Counted from the first letter of the stretch, positions 16,674 through 24,786 are shown. The stretch is 64,000 nucleotides of DNA from an uncultured Bacteroidales bacterium (GCA_946411385.1 CAMKDV010000001.1:62001-126000); one strand, 5' to 3'. Made by a program: numbers and translations. Notes: a model not told the origin generated them from the letters alone.

Positions 16674-19346
16674 ATGGCAGAATTTTCATCATACATAGTT
16701 GTATATGGTGCCCGTGAGCACAATCTGAAAAATATCAACGCACGCATCCCGCGTTATGCGCTGTCGGTCATCACGGGCCTGAGCGGAAGCGGTAAATCGT
16801 CGCTGGCGTTTGATACGATCTATGCAGAAGGCCAACGGCGCTATATGGAGACGTTTTCTGCGTACGCGCGCTCATACATAGGCAACATGCAACGCCCGGA
16901 TGTAGACAAGATCACAGGCCTCTCACCCGTCATCAGCATCGATCAACGCACCACCATCCGCAATCCGCGCTCTACAGTTGGTACGGTTACGGAAATATAT
17001 GATTTTCTGCGACTTCTGTTTGCCCGCGCTGCGGATGCGTATTCCTACGCTACCGGCGAAAAGATGGTTCAATATACCGATGAACAGATTATCTCGCTTA
17101 TCTACGAACATTTTGCCGGTAAGAAGATACTTCTGCTTGCCCCGATGGTTCAGAACCGCAAAGGCCATTACAAAGAGCTGTTTGAGCAGATCCGAAGCAA
17201 GGGATATATCCATGCCCGTGTGGATGGCGAACTGCTGGAAGTGACCCAAGGAATGCGGCTCGACCGGTACAAAAATCATACCATCGAGGTGGTCATCGAC
17301 CGACTGAAACTGCCACAACAAGGTGAAGATTCCGACCTAACCAACCGCTTGAAGCAATCGCTGGAAAAAGCTATGCAACAAGGCAATGGCATGATTCTTG
17401 TTTGTGAATACGACGGCTCACAGCCACGCTTCATGTCGCGTAGCCTGATGTGTCCTACCACGGGTATCAGCTATCGCGATCCCGCTCCGCACACGTTCTC
17501 GTTCAATTCGCCGCAAGGCTGGTGTCCCCAATGTAAAGGATTGGGACATATCAAAGCCTCGGAAGCGGATACGCCCCCACCCGACGAACTCGATGATATT
17601 CTGCACGATGAGACCAACTGGTATACCCGAATGCTCTCCTATCTTGACCAGAATGCCGATGAGGATACTGACAAGCAGCCAGAACAGGAGATCGTTTGTC
17701 CGGCGTGTGGAGGCAAACGTCTGAACAAAGAGGCGCTATCCTATCGTATTGGCGACAAGAATATCGCTGCCTTATCCGATATGGATATCAATGAGTTGCT
17801 TGCGTATGTCATTGACTTGCAGGCGCATCCTGATGTCCTTTCCCCGCGTCAGCAGGCGATAGCAATGCCTATACTCCGCGAGATTGAGACGCGCCTTCGT
17901 TTTATGCAACAGGTAGGTCTGACCTATCTGTCCCTTTCCCGCCCATCCGATTCCTTGTCCGGCGGCGAGAGTCAGCGCATCCGTCTGGCTACGCAGATAG
18001 GCTCCAAACTGGTAAATGTCCTATACATTCTGGATGAACCGTCAATAGGACTGCATCAGCGTGACAATCAGCGTCTTATCGATTCGCTCAAGCAACTCCG
18101 TGACATGGGCAATACGGTGATTGTGGTGGAACATGACGAGCAGATGATGCGTGAGGCGGATTATATTCTGGATATAGGTCCGAAAGCCGGGCGTCTGGGA
18201 GGTGAACTTCTCTTTCAGGGCACGCCTGCCGAACTCATGAAAACCGACACTATCACCGCCCAATATCTGCGTGGTGACAAGGCGGTTACGCTCTCTAACA
18301 GCGAAGCGTTCTCACAGCGCAGCGCTCTCACAGCCAAAGGCGGTCTCACAGCCGCAGGCGATCTATCCTGGCTGACACTCACAGGCTGCCGCGGCAACAA
18401 CCTCAAGGATGTTACCTTGCGTTTGCCGCTGGGCAAGATGGTGTGCATTACAGGCGTATCGGGTTCGGGTAAGTCCACGCTAATCAACAGAACACTATAC
18501 CCCATCCTCTCGCAACATTTCTATCGCAGTCTGACTGCTCCGATGGCGTACGACAGCGTGGAAGGCATCGAGCATATCGACAAGGTTATCAATGTGGACC
18601 AGAGTCCTATTGGCCGCACACCGCGCTCGAACCCTGCCACCTATACGAATGTCTTCACGGACATACGCGAACTCTTCGCATCGCTGCCCGAATCAAAGAT
18701 TCGGGGATGGAAACAGAGCCGATTCTCGTTCAATGCCAAAGGTGGACGCTGTGAAGAGTGTTCCGGCAACGGCTACAAGACGCTTCGCATGAACTTCATG
18801 CCCGACATTTACACGCCTTGCGATGTGTGCGGCGGAGCACGGTACAATCGCCAGACGCTGGAAGTGCGCTTTAAGGGCAAGACCATCAGCGATGTGCTGA
18901 ACATGACCGTCAATCAGGCAGTGGAATTCTTTGAGGCACAGCCGTACATCCTACGCAAGATCAAATCGCTGCAAGATGTAGGTCTCGGATATATCAAACT
19001 CGGTCAGCCGTCCACAACGCTCTCCGGCGGTGAAAGCCAGCGCGTGAAGCTTGCTACCGAACTGGCGCGTCCGTCTACCGGCAAGACCGTCTATATCCTG
19101 GACGAGCCTACCACCGGTTTGCATTTCGAGGATGTGCGTGTACTGATGGGCGTTCTACGCCGGTTGGTGGACAAAGGCAATACCGTCATCATCATCGAGC
19201 ATAACCTGGATGTGATCCGTGCGTGCGATTACATCATCGATCTTGGTCCCGAAGGCGGCAACGCCGGCGGCACCATCGTAGCGCAAGGTACGGTACAGCA
19301 GCTCAAGCAGCACAAGGATACTTCTATCACCGCGCAGTACTTGTAA
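16674..19346 (+). CDS. uvrA: excinuclease ABC subunit A
   Basis: 890 residues. Two ABC ATPase halves are complete: Walker A GLSGSGKSSLAFDTIYAEG and GVSGSGKSTLINRTLYP, with signatures LSGGESQRIRLA and LSGGESQRVKLA. The UvrB-binding region (about 150-230) and the second zinc finger (CEECSGNGYK...CDVCGG) are present. It recognises bulky DNA lesions and loads UvrB. It is shorter than the usual 930-950: only about 55 residues separate CKGLG from CPACGG, where about 120-150 are normal. The first zinc module reads CPTTG, lacking its second Cys. A repeat-derived linker (about residues 541-563) joins the two halves. Confidence 0.95.
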   Translation: MAEFSSYIVVYGAREHNLKNINARIPRYALSVITGLSGSGKSSLAFDTIYAEGQRRYMETFSAYARSYIGNMQRPDVDKITGLSPVISIDQRTTIRNPRSTVGTVTEIYDFLRLLFARAADAYSYATGEKMVQYTDEQIISLIYEHFAGKKILLLAPMVQNRKGHYKELFEQIRSKGYIHARVDGELLEVTQGMRLDRYKNHTIEVVIDRLKLPQQGEDSDLTNRLKQSLEKAMQQGNGMILVCEYDGSQPRFMSRSLMCPTTGISYRDPAPHTFSFNSPQGWCPQCKGLGHIKASEADTPPPDELDDILHDETNWYTRMLSYLDQNADEDTDKQPEQEIVCPACGGKRLNKEALSYRIGDKNIAALSDMDINELLAYVIDLQAHPDVLSPRQQAIAMPILREIETRLRFMQQVGLTYLSLSRPSDSLSGGESQRIRLATQIGSKLVNVLYILDEPSIGLHQRDNQRLIDSLKQLRDMGNTVIVVEHDEQMMREADYILDIGPKAGRLGGELLFQGTPAELMKTDTITAQYLRGDKAVTLSNSEAFSQRSALTAKGGLTAAGDLSWLTLTGCRGNNLKDVTLRLPLGKMVCITGVSGSGKSTLINRTLYPILSQHFYRSLTAPMAYDSVEGIEHIDKVINVDQSPIGRTPRSNPATYTNVFTDIRELFASLPESKIRGWKQSRFSFNAKGGRCEECSGNGYKTLRMNFMPDIYTPCDVCGGARYNRQTLEVRFKGKTISDVLNMTVNQAVEFFEAQPYILRKIKSLQDVGLGYIKLGQPSTTLSGGESQRVKLATELARPSTGKTVYILDEPTTGLHFEDVRVLMGVLRRLVDKGNTVIIIEHNLDVIRACDYIIDLGPEGGNAGGTIVAQGTVQQLKQHKDTSITAQYL
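18295..18362. repeat. 16-18-bp tandem repeat inside uvrA
   Basis: Four units share the form CTMACAGC...GCG: CTAACAGCGAAGCGTT, CTCACAGCGCAGCGCT, CTCACAGCCAAAGGCGGT and CTCACAGCCGCAGGCGAT. They code a Ser/Ala/Gly-rich linker (SNSEAFSQRSALTAKGGLTA) between the two ATPase halves. The first unit nearly matches a unit at 30787-30802 in the lipoprotein gene next to iorB. Confidence 0.8.
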
Positions 19347-19378
19347 TAACCTCCGCTCAGTATTTGTAATCAGAAACT

Positions 19379-20437
19379 ATGGCAAATCAGAAAATGATAC
19401 ATGTAGCTATCGTAGGCGCATCGGGCGCTGTGGGGCAGGAATTGTTGAAGCTGCTCGAAGAGCGCCGCTTTCCGTGCGGCAGTTTGCGCCTGTTCGGATC
19501 GGCACGCAGTGCCGGTACTTCCTATCCGTTTATGGGCAAAAATATCGTAGTGGAAGAGCTCACGCCCGACACCTCTTTTGCCGGTATCGACATCGTTTTT
19601 GCCTCTGCGGGAGCGTCTGTCTCACGCACTTATGCCGAGCAGATCACACGCCACGGAGCCATCCTCATCGACAACTCTTCCGCCTTCCGCATGGATGCCG
19701 ACATCCCGCTGGTTGTGCCCGAAGTGAATGCCGAAGATGCGTTACTCGCCACAAAGGAGAATAGTCGCCGCATTATTGCCAACCCCAACTGCACAACCAT
19801 CATCATGGCAGTGGTGCTGGCAGCCGTGGAAAAACTGTCGCATATCGAGCGTGTGCATGTGGCTACCTACCAGTCGGCTTCGGGTGCAGGTGCGGCTGCG
19901 ATGATGGAGCTCCAGGAGCAGCACAAACAGATTGTGGAAGGTCAGTCTGTCACCCATAACAAGTTCGCATATCAGCTGGCGTACAATGTTATTCCGCATA
20001 TCGATATCTTCACCGACAACGATTATACCAAGGAGGAGATGAAGATGTACAACGAGACGCGCAAGATCATGCACTCCGACATCCGCGTCAGTGCCACCTG
20101 CGTGCGTGTACCTACGCTTCGTGCTCACTCCGAAGCCGTATGGGTGCAGACCTCTGAACCGCTGCCTATTGAGCGTATAAAAGATGCTATTGCCCATGCG
20201 GATGGCTGCGAACTGATTGATAATCTCTCACTATGCGGCCATCCGGCTGAGGACGGACTACCCTACCCCATGCCTCTTTTCCGCAGCGGCTTGGACAAAG
20301 TGGCTGTAGGACGGCTGCGCAAAGATCTGGCGGATGACAACGCTTTCACCTTCTTCTGCGTAGGCGACCAGATCCGCAAAGGTGCCGCACTCAATGCCAT
20401 CCAGATCGCCGAATATCTGATAAATCATCAATCGTAA
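19379..20437 (+). CDS. asd: aspartate-semialdehyde dehydrogenase
   Basis: 352 residues. It reduces aspartyl phosphate to aspartate semialdehyde with NADPH, the branch point to lysine/diaminopimelate, threonine and methionine. The nucleotide-binding loop is [18 protein letters not shown], the catalytic cysteine lies in IANPNCTTI, and the catalytic histidine is in [13 protein letters not shown]. The C-terminus NHQS and the stop codon (20435-20437) fall inside a heptanucleotide array. It begins 32 bp after uvrA, whose 3' end is partly duplicated in the gap. Confidence 0.97.
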   Translation: MANQKMIHVAIVGASGAVGQELLKLLEERRFPCGSLRLFGSARSAGTSYPFMGKNIVVEELTPDTSFAGIDIVFASAGASVSRTYAEQITRHGAILIDNSSAFRMDADIPLVVPEVNAEDALLATKENSRRIIANPNCTTIIMAVVLAAVEKLSHIERVHVATYQSASGAGAAAMMELQEQHKQIVEGQSVTHNKFAYQLAYNVIPHIDIFTDNDYTKEEMKMYNETRKIMHSDIRVSATCVRVPTLRAHSEAVWVQTSEPLPIERIKDAIAHADGCELIDNLSLCGHPAEDGLPYPMPLFRSGLDKVAVGRLRKDLADDNAFTFFCVGDQIRKGAALNAIQIAEYLINHQS

Positions 20438-20481
20438 ATTGTCAATCAATCGTCAATTGTCAATCGTAAATGGTAAATGAC
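20429..20481. repeat. heptanucleotide array between asd and the U32 gene
   Basis: Units CAATCGT, AAATTGT, (CAAT), CAATCGT, CAATTGT, CAATCGT, AAATGGT, AAATGAC. The asd stop codon is in the first unit boundary, and an alternative ATG for the downstream gene (20470) lies in the AAATGGT unit. Confidence 0.85.
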
Positions 20482-20484
20482 CCA

Positions 20485-21744
20485 ATGACAAATATCGAGA
20501 TCATGGCTCCTGTGGGCTCGTACGAGAGTCTGGCGGCTGCCATACAGGCGGGAGCCAATAGTGTATATTTCGGCATCGAGCACCTGAATATGCGTGCCCG
20601 CTCGGCTGCCAACTTCACCACCGATGACCTGCACAGGATTGTGGAGATCTGCCGTGAAGCCGGCGTGAAGACCTATCTGACGGTCAATACGGTTATCTAT
20701 CCCGAAGATATACCGATGATGCAGACCATCGTCAATCATGCCCGTCAAGCCCGCGTGGATGCCATCATCGCCTCGGATATAGCCGTCATGCAGTATGCGT
20801 GCAGTCAGGGCGTGGAAGTGCACCTGTCCACCCAACTCAATATCGCCAATACCGAGGCACTGAAGTTCTATGCGCAGTTTGCCGATGTAGTCGTTCTGGC
20901 GCGCGAACTGAACCTTGACCAGGTAGCGGCTATCCACAAAGACATTCTGGAGCAGGATATCCGCGGCCGTCATGGCGAGCCTATCCGGATAGAAATGTTC
21001 TGCCACGGAGCCTTGTGCATGGCCGTCAGCGGCAAGTGTTATCTGTCGCTGCAGAACATGAACGCCTCCGCCAACCGCGGTGCATGTGCGCAGGTCTGCC
21101 GCAGAGCCTATACGGTGCACGACAAAGCGTCGGATATCGAACTGGATATCGACAACGAGTACATCATGTCGCCCAAAGACCTCAAAACTATCCATTTCCT
21201 CAACAAGATGCTTGATGCCGGCGTGCGTGTACTCAAGATCGAAGGTCGTGCACGCGGTGCGGAATATGTCCATACCGTTGTCAGCTGCTATCGCGAAGCC
21301 ATCGAGGCATGGCAAAATGGCGAGTACAACACTCCCTGCATCGAACAGAAAATCAGCGACTGGAACAGCCGTCTGGCTACGGTCTTCAACCGCGGTTTTT
21401 GGAACGGTTATTATCTCGGTCAGCGTCTGGGCGAGTGGACGCACAACTATGGCAGCAAAGCCACCCGCAAGAAAGTATATGCCGGCAAGTGCACCAACTA
21501 CTTCAAGAACATCGGCGTGGCAGAGTTCCTGCTCGAGGCCATTCCTACCCTCAATGATGGCGATGAACTGCTGGTAACGGGTCATACTACAGGCGTATAT
21601 GAGACCATTGCCGAACATATTCATATTACCCGCAACGGTCAGAATATCGAAGTACAGCAGGTACCGCAAGGCACCTTGTTCGCCATCCGCACCGCTGTTC
21701 CGCTCCACCGCGGCGATCAGCTCTACCTCTGGAAACAGGTATAA
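20485..21744 (+). CDS. peptidase U32 family protein (tRNA hydroxylation, TrhP/RlhA-type)
   Basis: About 419 residues from ATG 20485 (MTNIEIMAPVGSYESLAAAI). A further upstream ATG at 20470 exists only within repeat DNA. The U32 signature EMFCHGALCMAVSGKCYLS is present at about 170-190, followed by CAQVCRR, giving the cysteine set thought to hold an iron-sulfur cluster. U32 proteins were first called collagenases. Bacterial members are now linked to hydroxylation of tRNA U34 or 23S rRNA, with prephenate as a source. The subfamily here cannot be assigned from sequence alone. It ends convergently with rng at a strong terminator. Confidence 0.88.
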   Translation: MTNIEIMAPVGSYESLAAAIQAGANSVYFGIEHLNMRARSAANFTTDDLHRIVEICREAGVKTYLTVNTVIYPEDIPMMQTIVNHARQARVDAIIASDIAVMQYACSQGVEVHLSTQLNIANTEALKFYAQFADVVVLARELNLDQVAAIHKDILEQDIRGRHGEPIRIEMFCHGALCMAVSGKCYLSLQNMNASANRGACAQVCRRAYTVHDKASDIELDIDNEYIMSPKDLKTIHFLNKMLDAGVRVLKIEGRARGAEYVHTVVSCYREAIEAWQNGEYNTPCIEQKISDWNSRLATVFNRGFWNGYYLGQRLGEWTHNYGSKATRKKVYAGKCTNYFKNIGVAEFLLEAIPTLNDGDELLVTGHTTGVYETIAEHIHITRNGQNIEVQQVPQGTLFAIRTAVPLHRGDQLYLWKQV

Positions 21745-21745
21745 C

Positions 21746-21776
21746 CATCAATTATCAATTCATCAATCCATCAATA
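21746..21776. repeat. 7/8-bp array (CATCAATT type) after the U32 gene
   Basis: Units CATCAATT, ATCAATT, CATCAATC and CATCAATA lie immediately after the TAA of the U32 gene and before the terminator hairpin. The same unit type occurs after mutY (25819-25857) and inside the lipoprotein gene at 30070-30108. Confidence 0.8.
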
Positions 21777-21778
21777 AA

Positions 21779-21813
21779 AAAAGAGACTGCCACATTGTGT
21801 GACAGTCTCTTTT
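21779..21813. terminator. bidirectional terminator between the U32 gene and rng
   Basis: Stem AAAAGAGACTG / CAGTCTCTTTT with an inner CACA/TGTG pairing, one C-A mismatch and a TTG loop. A-rich sequence on the left and T-rich on the right serve both convergent genes (U32 ending at 21744, rng at 21821). Confidence 0.9.
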
Positions 21814-21820
21814 CGCTTTT

Positions 21821-24055
21821 CTACTGATTGGATTTAGATGTTTCCTCGTTCGGTTTTTTCTTTCCGGACGTCGAACGTCTCTTCTTTGGAGCGGGCTTCT
21901 CTGCCGTTTCCTCCTGAGTAGCTGGTGCTGCTTTGGCCGCTGCCTCTTGGCTTTCTGCCTTGGGCTTTGGGCTCTCGGCTTTCGGCTCTTCACTCTTACC
22001 TCTTACCTCTTCGCTCTTACCTTTTACCTCTTCGCTCTTACCTTTCTGCTTCGGGCTCTTGGCTTGTTTGGTAGTGCGTGCGGTCTTCTGCGTCTTCTTC
22101 GGCTTATCGGCATTCTCGGGCTTATCAGCCTTCTCTGTCGTTTCTGCCGGTTTTACGCTCTCAGCCGGTACGGTCTGCTGCTGAGGTTGGGCAGGCTGCT
22201 GAGCTTTCTTTTTCGGAGTGCGTTTGGCTTTGGGCTTCTGCTCCGTCTGAACTTCAGCAATCGTCTCCTTAGGAGTTTCCACCTTTTGCTCCATCTTCTG
22301 CTCAATCTTCTTTTCCGCCTTCTTTGTAGCTTTCTTTGGTGCAGGCTGTTCTGCTTTAGGCTGCTGCTGTTGTTGCTTGGGCTGCTGTTGCGGTTTTTGC
22401 TGCTGTTGTTGTTTCTGAGGTTGCTGCTGCTTTTGCGGCTGTTGTTGCGGTTGCGGATTGGCGTCGGCACGCAGTGCGCGCTCAATCTTGTCCGAAACTA
22501 TTTGCTCCTCTTCGGGATGTGCCAGCTGCTTGCCGTGAGCATCCATAAAGCGTACCTCCATCATGCCCAGGCTCTGGTTCTCGCGCAGCACAATGCCGTA
22601 CTTGAGCCACCATTGCATCTTCAGGCTCCACAAGCCTTTGCAGGCGTAGGCATAGACGAACGGATGCACGTGCAGCCGGATGCCTTTGCCGTAGTGGCGG
22701 AACATGTGTTCCATCTGTTGTTCGAGTTGTTCGGTAAAGTTGATCGAGCTTTGTATGCGTCCTTTGCCGTGGCATGTCGGGCAGACTTCCGTCACGTCCA
22801 TCTCCACTGCCGGACGAACTCTTTGTCTCGTGATCTGCATCAGCCCGAACTTGCTGAGAGGCAGAATGTTGTGGCGTGCTCTATCGCGACTCATCAGTTG
22901 TCGCATGTAGTCGTAGAGCTGTTGTTGGTGGTCCTTGGAATCCATGTCGATAAAGTCGACGATGATGATTCCACCGATGTCCCTTAGTCGCAGTTGGTGA
23001 ACAAGTTCCTCGGCTGCGAGCATGTTGTAGTGGAAAGCGTTCTCCTCCTGATCGTCATACACCTTCTTCGAGCCGCTGTTCACGTCGATAGAGAACAGTG
23101 CCTCGGTCTTGTCGATGATCAGGTAGCCGCCGTTCTTGAATCCTACGGTGCGTCCCAAGCCCGTCTTCATCTGTCGCGTGATGTCGAACTTGTCGAAGAT
23201 AGGCTGCTCGCCTGTGTAGAGTTTGACCAGTTTGGCGCTCTCGGGAGCTATCAGCTCCACATATTGGCGCACCTCGTCGTATACCTCGCGGTCGTTCACC
23301 TGTATGCTGTTGAACTTGGGCGAGAACAGGTCACGGATGATGCCCGTTGTTCTGCCTACTTCCTCGCATATGAGGCTTACAGGCTGTTTGGTTTGCAGCA
23401 GTCGGAGCGCATCTTCCCATTTGCGTACCAGTACGTTCAGTTCGGAATCGATATCTTCCATCTGTGCGCCTTCTGCTACGGTGCGTACTATCACGCCATA
23501 GCCTTGCGGACGCACTTGCTGAACCAGTTTGCGCAAACGGTTGCGTTCACTGTCGCGGCGGATCTTGTTGCTTACCATCACCTTCTCACCCATCGGGATC
23601 AGTACCATGTTCCTTCCGGCAAGCGATATCTCGGCGGTAAGGCGCGGACCTTTGGTGTTGATTGGTTCTTTTATCACCTGTACGAGCAGCGTATCTCCTA
23701 CGTGGAGGTAGTCGGCTATCTGACCGTCCTTACCGCACTCGGGTTGTTTCTCAATGCTGCGCATCGAGGGAATCCTGCGGCGGTCGCTCACCGTACGGGT
23801 GACAAACTTGTTTAGTGTAAGGAAACTCGAACCTAAATCCAGATAGTGTAGAAAAGCTTCTTTCTCATAACCTACGTCTACGAATACCGCATTCAGTGCC
23901 GGCATGACCTTCTTCACGCGTCCGTAGTAGATGTTGCCCACTGCAAACGTATCTTCATTGCGTTTTTCGCGGTTCACCTCTTGCAGACGATCGTCTTCGG
24001 TCAGGGCGATGGCGATCTCGTCAGGACGTACGTCAATAATCAGTTCGCTTTTCAT
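21821..24055 (-). CDS. rng: ribonuclease E/G with long disordered C-terminal tail
   Basis: 744 residues. The first about 515 are the conserved endoribonuclease core: S1 RNA-binding domain (about 38-130; GNIYYGRVKKVMPALNAVFV), catalytic aspartates in FSIDVNSGSKK and IIIVDFIDMDS, and the zinc-link CPTCHGKGRI. It cleaves single-stranded RNA in rRNA and tRNA processing and mRNA decay. The remaining about 230 residues are low complexity: a Gln/Pro/Lys stretch (about 530-570), Lys/Ala/Glu-rich sequence, then a 7-residue repeat (KGKSEEV). Many Bacteroidota homologues end near 520, so the tail is an addition. By analogy with RNase E it might scaffold partners or RNA. It follows HU and the COX24-type gene. 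Confidence 0.93.
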   Translation of the reverse strand: MKSELIIDVRPDEIAIALTEDDRLQEVNREKRNEDTFAVGNIYYGRVKKVMPALNAVFVDVGYEKEAFLHYLDLGSSFLTLNKFVTRTVSDRRRIPSMRSIEKQPECGKDGQIADYLHVGDTLLVQVIKEPINTKGPRLTAEISLAGRNMVLIPMGEKVMVSNKIRRDSERNRLRKLVQQVRPQGYGVIVRTVAEGAQMEDIDSELNVLVRKWEDALRLLQTKQPVSLICEEVGRTTGIIRDLFSPKFNSIQVNDREVYDEVRQYVELIAPESAKLVKLYTGEQPIFDKFDITRQMKTGLGRTVGFKNGGYLIIDKTEALFSIDVNSGSKKVYDDQEENAFHYNMLAAEELVHQLRLRDIGGIIIVDFIDMDSKDHQQQLYDYMRQLMSRDRARHNILPLSKFGLMQITRQRVRPAVEMDVTEVCPTCHGKGRIQSSINFTEQLEQQMEHMFRHYGKGIRLHVHPFVYAYACKGLWSLKMQWWLKYGIVLRENQSLGMMEVRFMDAHGKQLAHPEEEQIVSDKIERALRADANPQPQQQPQKQQQPQKQQQQQKPQQQPKQQQQQPKAEQPAPKKATKKAEKKIEQKMEQKVETPKETIAEVQTEQKPKAKRTPKKKAQQPAQPQQQTVPAESVKPAETTEKADKPENADKPKKTQKTARTTKQAKSPKQKGKSEEVKGKSEEVRGKSEEPKAESPKPKAESQEAAAKAAPATQEETAEKPAPKKRRSTSGKKKPNEETSKSNQ
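21945..22063. repeat. 17-unit heptanucleotide array inside rng
   Basis: Seventeen uninterrupted 7-bp units on the plus strand, including TCTTGGC, TTTCTGC, CTTGGGC, TTTGGGC, TCTCGGC, TTTCGGC, TCTTCAC, TCTTACC (four times), TCTTCGC (twice) and TTTTACC. Because 3 x 7 = 21, they are read as a 7-residue peptide repeat (KGKSEEV, RGKSEEP, KAESPKP) at about residues 664-704 of the RNase E/G tail. This is the longest array in the window. Confidence 0.95.
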
Positions 24056-24093
24056 ATCAGTACATCAATTATTGTTTGGGATTATTCCCTTGA

Positions 24094-24153
24094 CTGCCAC
24101 GCTTGGCAGCCTTTTTTTACTTGGCAAAGCCCTGCTACATGAGTAGCAGGGCT
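24094..24153. promoter_or_regulatory. two hairpins in the leader between the COX24-type gene and rng
   Basis: Hairpin 1 (24128-24153) is AGCCCTGCTAC / GTAGCAGGGCT, an 11-bp perfect stem with a 4-nt loop. Hairpin 2 (24094-24109) is CTGCCA-CGCT-TGGCAG. Hairpin 1 could end or attenuate the HU/COX24-type transcript, although no T-tract follows it on the minus strand. The seven T residues next to hairpin 2 (24112-24118) are on the plus strand. Both would lie in the 5' leader of rng on a read-through transcript, where E. coli rne carries structured autoregulatory elements. Confidence 0.55.
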
Positions 24154-24170
24154 GCACAACTGCTCGTCAT

Positions 24171-24260
24171 TTACTTATGCTTATGACGATTCTTGCGTAA
24201 GCGTTTTTTGCGCTTGTGAGTAGACATCTTATGTCTCTTATGCTTCTTTCCGTTAGGCAT
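24171..24260 (-). CDS. AURKAIP1/COX24-type small ribosomal protein
   Basis: A 29-residue, extremely basic protein starting MPNGKKHKRHKMSTHKRKKR and ending RHKHK. It lies 18 bp after the HU gene. The sequence matches the tiny Bacteroidota proteins annotated as AURKAIP1/COX24 domain-containing, homologous to mitoribosomal mS38 and related to bS22-type subunits of the small ribosomal subunit. It is too short for most gene finders. Expression from the HU promoter is likely, linking a nucleoid protein, a ribosome component and an RNA-processing enzyme. Confidence 0.9.
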   Translation of the reverse strand: MPNGKKHKRHKMSTHKRKKRLRKNRHKHK

Positions 24261-24278
24261 AGTACAACAAATTTTTAA

Positions 24279-24551
24279 TTACTTCAACATTGCGGTATAT
24301 TCCTTGCTTGGCTTAAAAGCGGGAATCTTATGCTCAGGAACAACGATCGAAACGTTCTTCGTGATGTTACGAGCCACTTTCTCTGCGCGGGTCTTCGTGA
24401 TGAAGCTACCGAAGCCACGGAGATAAACATTCTCACCTGCAGCTACGTTCTTCTTTACAAGCTCCATGCCACTCTCTACGATGTTAAGGATGGTAGCTTT
24501 GTCATAGCCAGTCTCATGTGCAATTGCACTAATCAATTCAGCTTTTGTCAT
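24279..24551 (-). CDS. HU/IHF family DNA-binding protein
   Basis: 90 residues, the standard HU length. It starts MTKAELISAIAHETGYDKAT and has the signature GENVYLRGFGSFITKTR followed by ARNITKNVSIVVPEHKIPAF (the DNA-bending beta-arm, with the Pro near its tip) and the C-terminal helix KPSKEYTAMLK. It bends and compacts DNA. It has a consensus promoter 128-158 bp upstream and heads a transcript that probably continues into the COX24-type gene and rng. Confidence 0.96.
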   Translation of the reverse strand: MTKAELISAIAHETGYDKATILNIVESGMELVKKNVAAGENVYLRGFGSFITKTRAEKVARNITKNVSIVVPEHKIPAFKPSKEYTAMLK

Positions 24552-24678
24552 AATTTTAGATTTTTATTATATTTTTATTATTATATTTCTGCTCCTTGCG
24601 ACGGAAATCTACCCCTGTTTTGAGCATCATGATGCGTCAAATAAGGAGGGATTTGGTCCGAAAACGCGAAATCGAGTA

Positions 24679-24709
24679 CAAAGTTACAAAAAATTATTTG
24701 ATTTTCAAA
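24679..24709 (-). promoter_or_regulatory. promoter of the HU operon
   Basis: Minus strand TTTG (complement of 24706-24709), 19 bp, then TAACTTTG (complement of 24679-24686). The leader to ATG 24551 is about 120 nt and AT-rich at its gene-proximal end. Confidence 0.85.
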
Positions 24710-24749
24710 GAAAAAGTGAAAAAAAATTCATTCTTTGGCATTTTTTTTG

Positions 24750-24757
24750 TAACTTTG
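24750..24757 (+). promoter_or_regulatory. -7 element TAACTTTG of mutY
   Basis: A perfect TAnnTTTG 30 bp before the mutY ATG. No TTTG lies 19-21 bp upstream (the nearest is 12 bp away), so the promoter is half-consensus. It diverges from the HU promoter. Confidence 0.6.
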
Positions 24758-24786
24758 CACCAATAAATAGCAAAATAGGGCATAAA

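Noticed and set aside
20446..21708. 420-codon minus-strand frame opposite the U32 gene
   Set aside because: The U32 signature is clear on the plus strand; the antisense frame is open only because of codon usage.
21945..22063. CRISPR-like periodicity
   Set aside because: The period is 7 bp with no spacers and the DNA is coding; it is a simple tandem array.
24094..24118. Plus-strand intrinsic terminator (hairpin 2 plus seven T)
   Set aside because: No plus-strand gene ends here, as rng, the COX24-type gene and HU all run minus; kept only as a leader hairpin.
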